Source: Perkinsus marinus ATCC 50983 (taxonomy: Eukaryota; Perkinsozoa; Perkinsida; Perkinsidae). From it: a DNA stretch of 64,000 bases. Numbering within the stretch: position 1 is the stretch's first letter; every line of letters starts with the position of its first letter. The notes beneath the pieces were generated by a model, which saw nothing but the letters and a program-made list of their open reading frames with translations, searched no databases and was not told the DNA's origin. Location of the stretch: assembly GCF_000006405.1 (NCBI RefSeq), contig NW_003215453.1, positions 599,019 through 663,018 on the forward strand, read 5' to 3'. Shown here piece after piece: positions 56,701-64,000 of this stretch. A program made the translations under genes and the position numbers.

Positions 56701-58804
56701 TACGTGGGATTCTGTTGATGTCCCAGTTGAGGTAGCTGAAAGTATTCGAGCATTTTTTAATAGTGAACTTCCACCTCAGCCTCGTTTTACTGATATCCGC
56801 TCCGGCATTGTAATCTTCTGTGATGCGGCTGGGACAGGTTGTATCTGTGCCGATGCAAGAGCGATTTCGACTGGTAGGAGAATTGTTGCACGTCAACGTA
56901 CTCTGAACCCCTCATGGACTATTGCTCGTTTAGAGCTCTGCGGGTTGCTTTTTGCTGCGGAACTTCTAGCCGTTCTTCTCGAAGAGATTGATGTAGTAAC
57001 GAATGACGGTTATGAAGTTGGACCATTGTGGATTTTGACCGATTCTCAGCTTAATGCGTGGAGGCTCCGTCGATCCCCTAAGCTTGATGAGAAGTATCTG
57101 CCGAAGTTTGAGCTCCGGCGTATGATGAGGCTGCGCAAGCTACTCTCTGATCTATCTCATAAATGCCATCATAATATTCATATTGGTAGCATTTCGGGGG
57201 CGGAGAATCCTGCGGATAATGGAACGCGTCCAGGTATGATAGATGTTCCAGTTAGGATGATGCCTTTATCTGGAATGAATATTGAGCTCACTCTGAGTAA
57301 GGTCAAGGTGGTCTCTACTTTCTCTCCCACCCCCACCTTGGGCTATGATGAGGTTGAGGATGAGTTGGATGTCGTCCTGTCTTCGGCTGATGTACCAGCT
57401 AATGCTGTGTTGGATCTGCAGAAAGATATTCCTTCCCTGGAACCTAGCGAAGGTCTTCGCCAGCTGTTACTGGATGCTCAGACCGCCGATCCTCAGTTAC
57501 GGGATATTCTCAAGAAGCTCAGAGCTGCTGATGGTGTTATTGACGGTTATGAGCTGAATAATGGCCTCATCTATCGCACGTGTAGTGTTGCTCTAGATGA
57601 TTCGAATAGAGGTTCATGTATTTGTTGTCAAATTGTGGTTCCTGAGGTTCGTCGAGATCTTCAGCTTCTTGTGGTTAAATGGGTACATGATAAACATCGA
57701 GGTCATCCAGGTCGTACTACTCTCACCAGATGGGTCTCGCGCAGTTACTACTGGAAAAGACTCGATCGGACAGTGAGGGTGTTGAATAGAGAATGTGAAG
57801 GTTGTCAGGCGAGGAGGATTGCTGAGAACAGACGTCGAGCACAGTCGTCGCGACCCCCTGGTTGCTCTGTGAAATATGAGCCGTTTGCGATAGCTTATTT
57901 CGATGTGATGGGTCCCTACCAGCTCTCTAAGGAGGAAGATGGTGACCCTAAGAAGGTGTATGTATTTACCCTCTCTTGTCATTCATCCAAGTTTGTGAAG
58001 TGTGAGCCTGCTTACAGTAAGTCGGGAGTGGATGCAGCTAGAGCCTTACTTCGACTACTAGCAGATGAGGGTCCGTCAAGAGTATTAATGGTTGACCAAG
58101 GCTTGAATGTGCCGGAGGTTCTGGCAGCTGCTGACGAATGGGATGTGACCGTAATAGCTGCCCCACCTCGTGGAGAAGAGTTGAGAGGATGGGGTGAACG
58201 GGCTCATAGAGATGTGCATGCTATTATTCGTGGATGTTTATGGGATCTGGCTGCTGACCATAAACTTCCTTTAGAAGATGAGTTCTTACGTATACTCAAT
58301 AGAGCGGTCACTATTGTTAATATGACTCCTTATGTTGATGGCTCACCACTTTGCCCTTTCCTTGTCTGTCGAGGACATAGTAGGATGATTGGTGATATTG
58401 ATGCCAAGAAGGAGGCTGAAGATATTCGAAAGGCTATATTTGATGGTCTGGAACCTCCCAGTTGGTGGACTGAAGAGCTTGCACAGCTATATCGAGAACG
58501 ACAAGGAGAAGGCCGTACAGTTTTGTTGAAAGAGCTTGCTGATGTATGGTGGTTACGTAGGCGTAATGTTCGAGAGAGGTTGATGAGTCGTGTTAAGAGA
58601 CATGCTGGACGAGACCTTACTGAGGGTGAAAAGGTCTATCGTTGGCGTCCCATGCTAGGCAGATTTGGAAAGCTCAACACTGGTTGGTCTCCAGCGGTGT
58701 TGGTTAAGAAGATGAGCAATAGTGTTTGTAAAGTGCGTTTGCCTGATGGCAAGGAAGTCAACGAGAGCGTGCTTAACCTTCGTCCGGCGGGAGTGTGCCG
58801 GTAA
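53756..58804 (+). CDS. Gag-Pol polyprotein, 1682 aa: capsid-like, RRM, protease, RT, RNase H, integrase
   Basis: Residues about 1-220: Gag/capsid-like helices (WESLRWNIADDFEKFYLEFQ). About 227-308: an RRM with RNP2-like LFVSNL and RNP1-like RSRGIGLIEF. About 455-540: aspartic protease, LLDSGCALHLI. About 650-960: reverse transcriptase, with SWDDVARAFLQVKL, LRLPFGLICSPAI and catalytic YMDD near 854. About 1015-1150: RNase H, with CDAAGTG, LELCGLL, LTDSQLN and NPAD. About 1310-1560: integrase, with the HHCC zinc site H-X3-H...C-X2-C, then FDVMGPY, VDQGL and GWGERAHRD for D-D-E. The last codons lie inside the 3' LTR: the TAA at 58802-58804 is LTR sequence. No CCHC zinc knuckle is visible; the RRM may take its place. 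All catalytic motifs look intact. Confidence 0.96.
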   Translation: MGHVDSRSIDMFLQAVKRAPGWSVGVMPELFQAYYLEFCLDASVRGVITGIVDKELKERGLKGYYALSARAACIESALRARFESINSHRILADRWESLRWNIADDFEKFYLEFQEVRDSYSRQRQQELQGADVVERLFGALTKELADRLIRQYGGSPSEKQILEFCRRENMILTRNRALKNGSARSGTKPNVNSVRIEDEVDIEERCDNLFAMPVEQTTTSTQTSNRLFVSNLAFTASERDLLGAFRSVLKVSGAIPRGIRLFKDGRNGRSRGIGLIEFDTPDAASKALGVVDGQQVLGRKVRARRDRGPSTSSSTPTVNAPSGPSKVVASEPSPGTKRRRIDDSPEAEVIAEGSGQSVDVNCVQHEDHGSGVQNLEDVATSETRLSDSVPVINENSTLCAVVETLHFDDIDHEKVDVEVELNGLVQDSGSDKRLTMVTSLVSVKTAKNVCNSVAWLLDSGCALHLIDKETHPWLCDARSVRLPKPVRLIFANGTSQFVEEAKLVAFVCGDRRYYTHVLVVEGLTVSGILSVHQLVTDFGTVAWHLGDDNGEVLRLGPHVVLRPHSVSGSCQLSSTPISSPPLVEVFSMSAKCDTTGDMATSALDPVLPGKADFLINDIDRPPDLMTPSPGESESVEYSRLKVDYVQDDSGGTRARVGLPWLSEDRPDCNTPGLQSSVAAARDRVTCKKLATLGQEWLCRLSSELEDMVSQGHIRPLTKDELLMNPPIMSAVVVLRPGHPTQPLRVTIDARPLNRYLGSGDTSTLSQALQKVLLRWRLAPYVSWDDVARAFLQVKLWSHGAAYLNFRINNVAFRCLRLPFGLICSPAILSAVLVDAGIVLNNLTGSTLSAFCAYMDDLLYTGWSPDTMLERRSTGRKVLAEKYSMECQPSKSILGYDPEYHLTQSQTAPSISSTKPVKVLGYQWNLTDDTLSVVLPDVSERPLRTRRDCFQTLGRYFDPLGIHIEAAARERWLLRQVAQLTSTWDSVDVPVEVAESIRAFFNSELPPQPRFTDIRSGIVIFCDAAGTGCICADARAISTGRRIVARQRTLNPSWTIARLELCGLLFAAELLAVLLEEIDVVTNDGYEVGPLWILTDSQLNAWRLRRSPKLDEKYLPKFELRRMMRLRKLLSDLSHKCHHNIHIGSISGAENPADNGTRPGMIDVPVRMMPLSGMNIELTLSKVKVVSTFSPTPTLGYDEVEDELDVVLSSADVPANAVLDLQKDIPSLEPSEGLRQLLLDAQTADPQLRDILKKLRAADGVIDGYELNNGLIYRTCSVALDDSNRGSCICCQIVVPEVRRDLQLLVVKWVHDKHRGHPGRTTLTRWVSRSYYWKRLDRTVRVLNRECEGCQARRIAENRRRAQSSRPPGCSVKYEPFAIAYFDVMGPYQLSKEEDGDPKKVYVFTLSCHSSKFVKCEPAYSKSGVDAARALLRLLADEGPSRVLMVDQGLNVPEVLAAADEWDVTVIAAPPRGEELRGWGERAHRDVHAIIRGCLWDLAADHKLPLEDEFLRILNRAVTIVNMTPYVDGSPLCPFLVCRGHSRMIGDIDAKKEAEDIRKAIFDGLEPPSWWTEELAQLYRERQGEGRTVLLKELADVWWLRRRNVRERLMSRVKRHAGRDLTEGEKVYRWRPMLGRFGKLNTGWSPAVLVKKMSNSVCKVRLPDGKEVNESVLNLRPAGVCR

Positions 58805-59070
58805 CGGCATTCTTATAGATATAATTGATGGAAAGTTATTGTGATTTTGTGTGTGTGTCTCCAGTCTCCATAATTGTGTCCTAGCGTCAAGCTAGTGGAC
58901 TCCGGTTCATAATTAATTTATTGCTGTGGTTGTTATTGTTGCGGTTATTCCCGACAACATTGAAGTTGCGTAAAGCTCTATTGTGGTATCTACTTGGTCA
59001 TCAAGTTTATCACTAAGAACCTTTGTATACTTCGACGGTTGAGAGTCTTGAGTTGTATTATAACCGTCAT
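58794..59070 (+). repeat. 3' LTR, 277 bp
   Basis: Same sequence as the 5' LTR. It supplies the last 11 bases of the polyprotein gene, including the stop codon. Confidence 0.95.
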
Positions 59071-59075
59071 AATCG
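59071..59075 (+). repeat. Right 5-bp target-site duplication of the LTR element
   Basis: AATCG, matching 53008-53012. Confidence 0.85.
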
Positions 59076-59586
59076 GTTCCAGGCGTTTTCTAGATTTCGG
59101 ATCGGGTATTCTTCGGAATAATTTCTTCCTGCCCTCCAACAAAGGCGCAAACCTCGCTGCATCTAGCTATTTACCCCCTCGGGGCCTGCCTTGCTTCCAG
59201 TCAGCGAATGAGAACTTTCTCTTTTTGGCGACCGGGCTCTTAGGACCATCCCCAGCATGATCAGTCACCACAGCACTGCCTTCAATGGAGCTTGACGACG
59301 ATTCGATTCGTAAAGAGCCGCTCGTCGAAGTCACTTTACAGACTGAATCAGAGGGAGAGACGAATTACGAGCAGACTCAACCCGGATAGTGAAAACACTT
59401 TCATATGTTTTGGAAATTTGGCGAGTTCGGCCACACCGGCAAAGGCGCGCTCGCCCGATTCGAGAATCGAGAACGAGATCGAGATGACGAGAAAACCCTC
59501 CGAGATCCCACGATCGAGAATTAGTGACGCGGAACATACATCGAGACGAGATCGAGATATCTCGAAGCAGCTTTTTCCGACCTCTG

Positions 59587-59594
59587 GTCGATAA
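59587..59594 (+). repeat. Right 8-bp target-site duplication of the hAT-like element
   Basis: GTCGATAA directly after TCCGACCTCTG, matching 52662-52669. Confidence 0.9.
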
Positions 59595-60400
59595 TTTCAT
59601 TTTCGTTTGAACTGCGTGGGTCCCCTATTATCTACTATCCCAGAAAGCCACCTCCTCGTCCCCTCAACCACCATCATCCCCTATAAATGCTCTAACAAGG
59701 ATTTGATCTCTATATCTTCCCCTTATCAACCCGAAACGCGAACCCATACTCGGTTTCGTCGCGTGTGCTGTCCATTCTAAAAAAAATCTGCCCACGAGGG
59801 TCGAACAAAAACTTGCTGAGATCAGGGATGATATCGCGAATATCCAGACGCAGGTGATAGCTATGTAGAATTCAATCGTACACAACAAAGTCAAAGTTCA
59901 AAGATATCAAATTTTTCCTACACAGATTTTTGAATTCTGGATTCAAGAACAAGTCTCGAGCTGCTAGACGCGGCGGCACTCTTTTTCGGACGCGCCACAT
60001 TTCATTAGAGATAATTCATCACCTCGGTATCGTGAGCTTGAGCATGCTCACACAGGGCTGTAAGAGATGCCTGCTATCGTATAGGCGACAAAAAAGGTCC
60101 CCAGCTTTTATTGCGATTGCGTCAATCTCAATTCAGGCTTATGCAATAAAATGCCCGTTCAAATATCGACTGTTGCTCACACAGCTGCCCAGCACAGCGG
60201 TAGGCGCTACGCTAGGAGCACACCGCTCCTGTGCTACGACAAGTTCGATCGTCTGGGTTATACAACTCAACAAAGGGGATGGACACAAGTTGCGTCACAC
60301 AACAACCACCCGATGTGTACAGATGCAGTGAATGATGGACAACAACTAAGACAACTTTTGAACATCACATATATCTCATGCAGTCTTCACATGGACCGTG
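59595..60400. other. Spacer without recognised gene
   Basis: Only weak open blocks. A partial B-box-like GAGGGTCGAAC occurs near 59788, and GGTTCGATCC in plus orientation near 60433. No MITE copies seen. Confidence 0.4.
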
Positions 60401-60406
60401 CCAGCG

Positions 60407-63400
60407 TCACCTAAGTGTATGAATATGGCGCAGGTTCGATCCGAGGAGCCTACGTTTTAATGTGTCCAGTATCTTTTCAGCTTCTCTCGAGTGGATGACA
60501 ATCTTGTCGTTCTCTGTATTGATGCTCGAGATTGTCTGATTACCGTGCTTCAATGCTCTCAGATTCAGCTTCAGCTCCTTCAAGTGAGACTTCTCGTACT
60601 CTGTTGGATTCAATACTAGCTGCTTATACTGCTTCTGACCGGTCGTATGGTCTTCGACCTCCACCACCGAGTCTTGGGTAACGTCGCCAGTCGAAACAGC
60701 TGTGGTTGTCGCGTTCTGACAAGGAGTTGAGTATGAATCGGTGTTGGGATCATGATATGAGCGCATGTGGGTTCGAGATCAGTGTTGAGATCAACTCAGG
60801 ATATGAGCCCAGTGTTCCGATAGGGGCATTGATGGGATCGAAAACTTGCGCATCCTGAACCAGTCTACACTCACGTTATTCAGCGGGGCTGGTTCTCCCC
60901 AGACTTGAGCGGCTTGGTCCACCTCCATCTTCCCCTCACAAATAAGGGATACCCTAACGTTATAGTCGTCCGCTGTTGACGCAGGTATTGCTGGGTCTCG
61001 GCACTGCTGTCGAACAGAGTAGCGAGCAGCTAGCCCTCGGGACGGCAGATTAAGACCGGTACACTCGTATTTGACTAGTTGGGGACCAGTCCTTTGAAGG
61101 AAAGTTGTGTCTGGTAATTCGACCTGATGGAAGAAGTGGGAGAATTCCTGCCTGTAGATGCACGATGTAACGTCTATCGAGACACGGATATTCTTGGCCC
61201 TGCTGATAGAACCTCTAATCATGAGGACTTGCCATGATAAAAGAGCATGACCAGCAAGAACTGTGTGAGCAGTTCGCAATATATCCACTACCGAAACCCT
61301 CTTATATTCCGAACATAACGAGATAAAACTCAGCCCCTGGCTCGTTTGCTGAGCCGAAGCTTTCCACCCAGGAGATCGTCACTTACCGTGATCGTCCCTT
61401 TGTGAATTTCCTTCACTTCGACAATACCAGCACCACGTACGGAGGCTTGCGAGCATCCATCCTGCTCAGCCTGAAGACGCATCAGTCGAGTCTGCGGCCA
61501 GTGTCCACTCGCTCGACCTACCACAGGCCCCGGTGCAACCGACTTGGATGCAGGCACCGGGGTCGGAGCAGGCCATCCGCGGTATACTCCTGATGAATCC
61601 TTATGTGGCTTCACTTCATGTTCGTTGGGAGTTGACGAGGAAACGGGCTCCGACTCCTTCTGAAGGGCTGTATGCCAACACACCGGCCATATCTCCCTTA
61701 CATGAGGTCCAACATCAGGGGGAGATGGAGGTCTCGGGTGGGAAACCGGGGCGTCCCATTCAGCGGCTAAGAACGCCGCGGCGTTGTCCGAGGAGCACAG
61801 GATCTTCACGCTTATCCCGGAGCAGGTGAGAGACAGGCCCCCGGTGCCGGTAGTAGGGTGGGAAGTGGCCGCATCACAGCGTAGGGCAGCGCTGCTCGGA
61901 TCCACGAACTGCGATGGTCACCAGCGGCAGATGAGACAACTCGAGTCGGACGAAGAATTCCCACCTCAATTTCACGTCTGTCATTGTTCACCTCGCTGAT
62001 TCTCTCCATGCGATCACCAAAGTCGAGAGTGGTGCATGCGGCGGCTATCTTGCTATCCTGAATGGCATAGGTAAATCACCCAACAAGCACACCGAAGATG
62101 AGTATTCTCACCGAGTACGTGTTCCACTTCCGGGCTACGATGTTTGCTGCCTCTTTGTTGAAGCACTTGAGACTAACCCACGTGTCAAATACCCCCTCTG
62201 AGCCGGGTTTCCTGCAGAGGGTAGACACCTCAGGATAACGAGCGCCGGGCTCATGTCGAGACTCGGCTCCAGCGCACTCGATCCTATCGGAGGATGATTC
62301 GTCATGATCCTCGCCCTGTTCATGGGGTACCTAACGAAGAACTCTAAATGAGAATTTCTAGGCACAAGTAACCGACCATGAAACCGCCACCCCAGATGGA
62401 GGAAATCTTAGAATATGGGCGGCCCTCGAAAGAGACAGCAGGGCAATGCTCCAGTATTTCAGCCTAATGAACATCTCGTGGCTCTAGAGATGACCACAAG
62501 TATCACTAACCGTGGTCATCTGCGACGATCGCTCATCTGTTCCTCCTCCTTCTTCGTTCTTCTCAGCTTCCTCTGCTTCGTCAGTAGATTCATCTGATGT
62601 TTTATCGACTGAGTCTCCCGTCTCCGGTTGTTCCTGAGAGTAACATGTTGAGAATACCATAGATACAACAACTAGGGATATGCAACGCTTCGACGTACCT
62701 CTGTTGGAGATTCCTCATCCTCATCGGCAACTTCTTCCGGGCCAGTAGCCTGCACCTCGTTTCCGTGCTCCTCGGGCTCGCTTAGAGTATCCTCGGACGA
62801 CGCGTGAGGCTCATCAGTAAGTCGATTGGTAATATCGGACGCTTCTCCAGCGGAGTCGGAGGTCTGGAGAAAGTGAGGCTGATGACAGAGGTTCTTGTAA
62901 TGGTACACAGAGTATTCAAGTAAGAGTAGAATAAAATACAGCCGGCAAGAATCGAACTCGCGACCACACACGTTTCCTACTCTACTAGACATGTATCAGG
63001 CGAAAAAACCACCTCAAATTCATCTACTTACCCCATTAGCATCAATATCAGGCGTGAGGAATGCTTGTTCTGGTACCTGACACCCAAAGATCGTATCCAT
63101 CTCGAGTTACTATCGCAGCCACATTCGACGTGTCCCCACCAGCATGGACTTACCTCGTCATTGCTGACATCATCTGAGCTGGGCTCGACAGAGACGTTGT
63201 CATCCTCGTCTATCATATCATCCTCGTTGATCGGCCGAGTCGCATACGAATCATCATCGTCCTCATCACGAGCCATATCATCGTACGACTTATACTCGCC
63301 GCTTTCCGCGGGTATCTGAGGATTCGCCTCTACCAGTAGAGCCTGCCAATGCCTCCGAACTGCCAAGATACTTCCGAGGGACATTATTTCTCCGACAGAT

Positions 63401-63774
63401 AGAAGCCAAAATCACATACGATCGACACACATATTCAAGTGATACCTTGATGTTAAATGCATACTTAAAATGTGATATATTCATCGAAACCCACTCGATC
63501 AGAACTGTCAAGATGCTGCACTGCGGACTCACAGGATCAATGGGAAAGCTCGGCAACGTCGGTCCGATGTTTCCTGATGCAACCTCCTTCTCCGGCTCTG
63601 CCTCGGTTGGTAGTGCGTCCAAGTCCAGGTCCGGTATATCAGGAATCAGGGGGCCTAGGGAGTCCTGAGATTCATTCGCAGCCTGAAAGGGACTTGTGGT
63701 GGGCACTGACTCACCTCGCTGTAGGCCAATCTTACAGCAGTTAGAGCGAGCAGAGGCACATACAAGTGCAGCAT
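60407..63774 (-). CDS. Secreted, acidic multi-exon protein
   Basis: Starts at the ATG at 63774 with a signal peptide (MLHLYVPLLALTAVRLAYS). Exon 1, 63774-63715, joins in frame to 63682-63533 (LIPDIPDLDLDALPTEAEPE). Later blocks are very acidic: about 63335-63155 (MARDEDDDDSYATRPINEDD), about 63085-63035, about 62875-62702 (EEVADEDEESPTE), about 62640-62510 (KTSDESTDEAEEAEKNEEGG), about 62320-62116 (GVFDTWVSLKCFNKEAANIV), about 62050-61955 (CTTLDFGDRMERISEVNNDR), and less acidic blocks at 61.25-60.85 kb (DDYNVRVSLICEGKMEVDQA) and 60.77-60.45 kb. Not every join was tested, and the distal part may be another gene. An intron near 62.95 kb carries a T-arm-like motif. Likely exported or in a secretory compartment; function unknown. 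Confidence 0.55.
62940..62968 (-). other. tRNA T-arm-like motif in an intron of the acidic-protein gene
   Basis: Minus strand TGTGGTCGCGAGTTCGATTC then TTGCCGGC. The acceptor CTTTCTCCAG lies about 70 nt downstream, further away than in the other cases. Confidence 0.5.
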
Positions 63775-63789
63775 GCTGTAAAAACACAA

Positions 63790-64000
63790 AAACTACAATT
63801 ACTCTCCCCTACTTCTGGTAAGAACTCGACATGAATAACACACATCATAGCAACATGAAAAAACTGATAAAGAAACCGTAAAATGGGAACGCAGGTCAGA
63901 TTGATCGAGCGCAAAAATCACTTCGAGTAGTTCAAAAACGGCTGAGAATACAATGTGAATTCCTCGGGTGTTGTCTCCTGCACTATGAGTCCAATCATAT
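63790..64000. promoter_or_regulatory. Presumed 5' flank of the secreted-protein gene
   Basis: Upstream of the ATG at 63774 on the minus strand. No exon, repeat or recognisable promoter motif. Assigned by position only. Confidence 0.2.

Larger units (their letters stand above)
53013..59070 (+). mobile_element. LTR retrotransposon, BEL/Pao-type
   Basis: 6,058 bp, bounded by two 277-bp LTRs with no difference that I can see, and flanked by AATCG duplications. The internal part holds one long plus-strand frame (gag-pol) from 53315 to 58804, broken once. Domain order is protease, reverse transcriptase, RNase H, integrase. The RNase H features (LELCGLL, then NPAD) and DSG protease are like BEL/Pao. 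LTR identity means insertion was recent. Just after the 5' LTR, TTCTACCGGGATC complements a tRNA-like 3' segment and may be the primer site. GGCGGGAG directly before the 3' LTR is a candidate polypurine tract. No envelope-like frame. Confidence 0.95.
52670..59586 (+). mobile_element. Non-autonomous hAT-like DNA transposon, split by an LTR retrotransposon
   Basis: The ends are perfect inverted repeats, CAGAGGTCGGAA at 52670 and its complement ending at 59586. They are flanked by an 8-bp duplication, GTCGATAA, as for hAT elements. Subterminal regions on both sides are rich in CTCGATCTCGTCTCGAT-type words. Removing the LTR element and its 5-bp duplication leaves about 850 bp, too short for a transposase. 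A short open block on the minus strand near 59270-59127 (PVAKKRKFSFADWKQGRPRG) and a CRLCGKV-like block near 52960 could be worn transposase pieces, but this is weak. Confidence 0.88.

Overview
This looks like nuclear DNA of a protist. Introns are small, many of them 42-50 nt with GT...AG ends. Genes are dense and lie on both strands, and they are interrupted by short inverted-repeat elements. Two genes could be read end to end with family matches across all exons: an E2 ubiquitin-conjugating enzyme and phosphopantothenoylcysteine ligase. The mix of tiny introns, MITE-like repeats and a BEL/Pao-type retrotransposon fits a Perkinsus-like alveolate. That assignment is an inference from style, not from a marker gene.

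Layout. 0-4 kb: minus-strand exons of two uncharacterised genes. 4.36-7.3 kb: complete E2-25K/UBE2K-type gene (minus, 8 exons, 199 aa) with MITEs in its introns. 7.3-9.9 kb: MITE-rich spacer with a large inverted duplication. 9.9-10.46 kb: CNBP-like five-knuckle zinc-finger gene (plus, 4 exons, 141 aa). 11.2-18.7 kb: minus-strand chromatin-reader exons (PHD, ePHD, PHD, ePHD, then a TAF3-like PHD). 20.4-22 kb: weak minus-strand exons, then a 53-bp tandem array. 23-36 kb: plus-strand exons including a syntaxin-18/Ufe1-like SNARE and coiled-coil proteins, plus a 68-bp minisatellite. 35.9-36.6 kb: short minus-strand gene. 37.8-39.6 kb: 70-bp tandem array ending just upstream of the phosphopantothenoylcysteine ligase gene. 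40-41 kb: coiled-coil exons. 41.8-42.6 kb: secreted protein (minus). 43.8-44.4 kb: RING-finger gene (minus). 45.5-49.5 kb: alpha/beta hydrolase (minus). 49.7-52.3 kb: two further minus-strand genes. 52.67-59.59 kb: nested transposons. 60.4-63.8 kb: minus-strand gene for an acidic, signal-peptide-bearing protein.

The nested element is the clearest structure. A 6,058-bp LTR retrotransposon with LTRs identical by eye and a 5-bp target duplication sits inside a non-autonomous hAT-like element of about 850 bp, which has its own 8-bp target duplication. The retrotransposon encodes PR-RT-RNaseH-IN in BEL/Pao order. Its Gag region carries an RRM RNA-binding domain and no zinc knuckle that I can see.

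A second theme is tRNA-like sequence inside introns. Several short introns carry a tRNA T-arm/B-box (GGTTCGATCC type) a few tens of bases upstream of the 3' splice site, in sense orientation. The best example is in the phosphopantothenoylcysteine ligase gene, where flanking exons fix both splice sites. This could reflect intron gain or colonisation by a tRNA-derived element.

Two MITE families (A: GGAGTTTCAC ends, about 125 bp; B: CAGTGT.GGAA ends, 140-200 bp) are frequent at 0-19 kb and 43-51 kb and rare at 23-42 kb. Exon boundaries were deduced by hand from splice signals and reading-frame continuity. Where genes are called uncharacterised, exon joins are partial.
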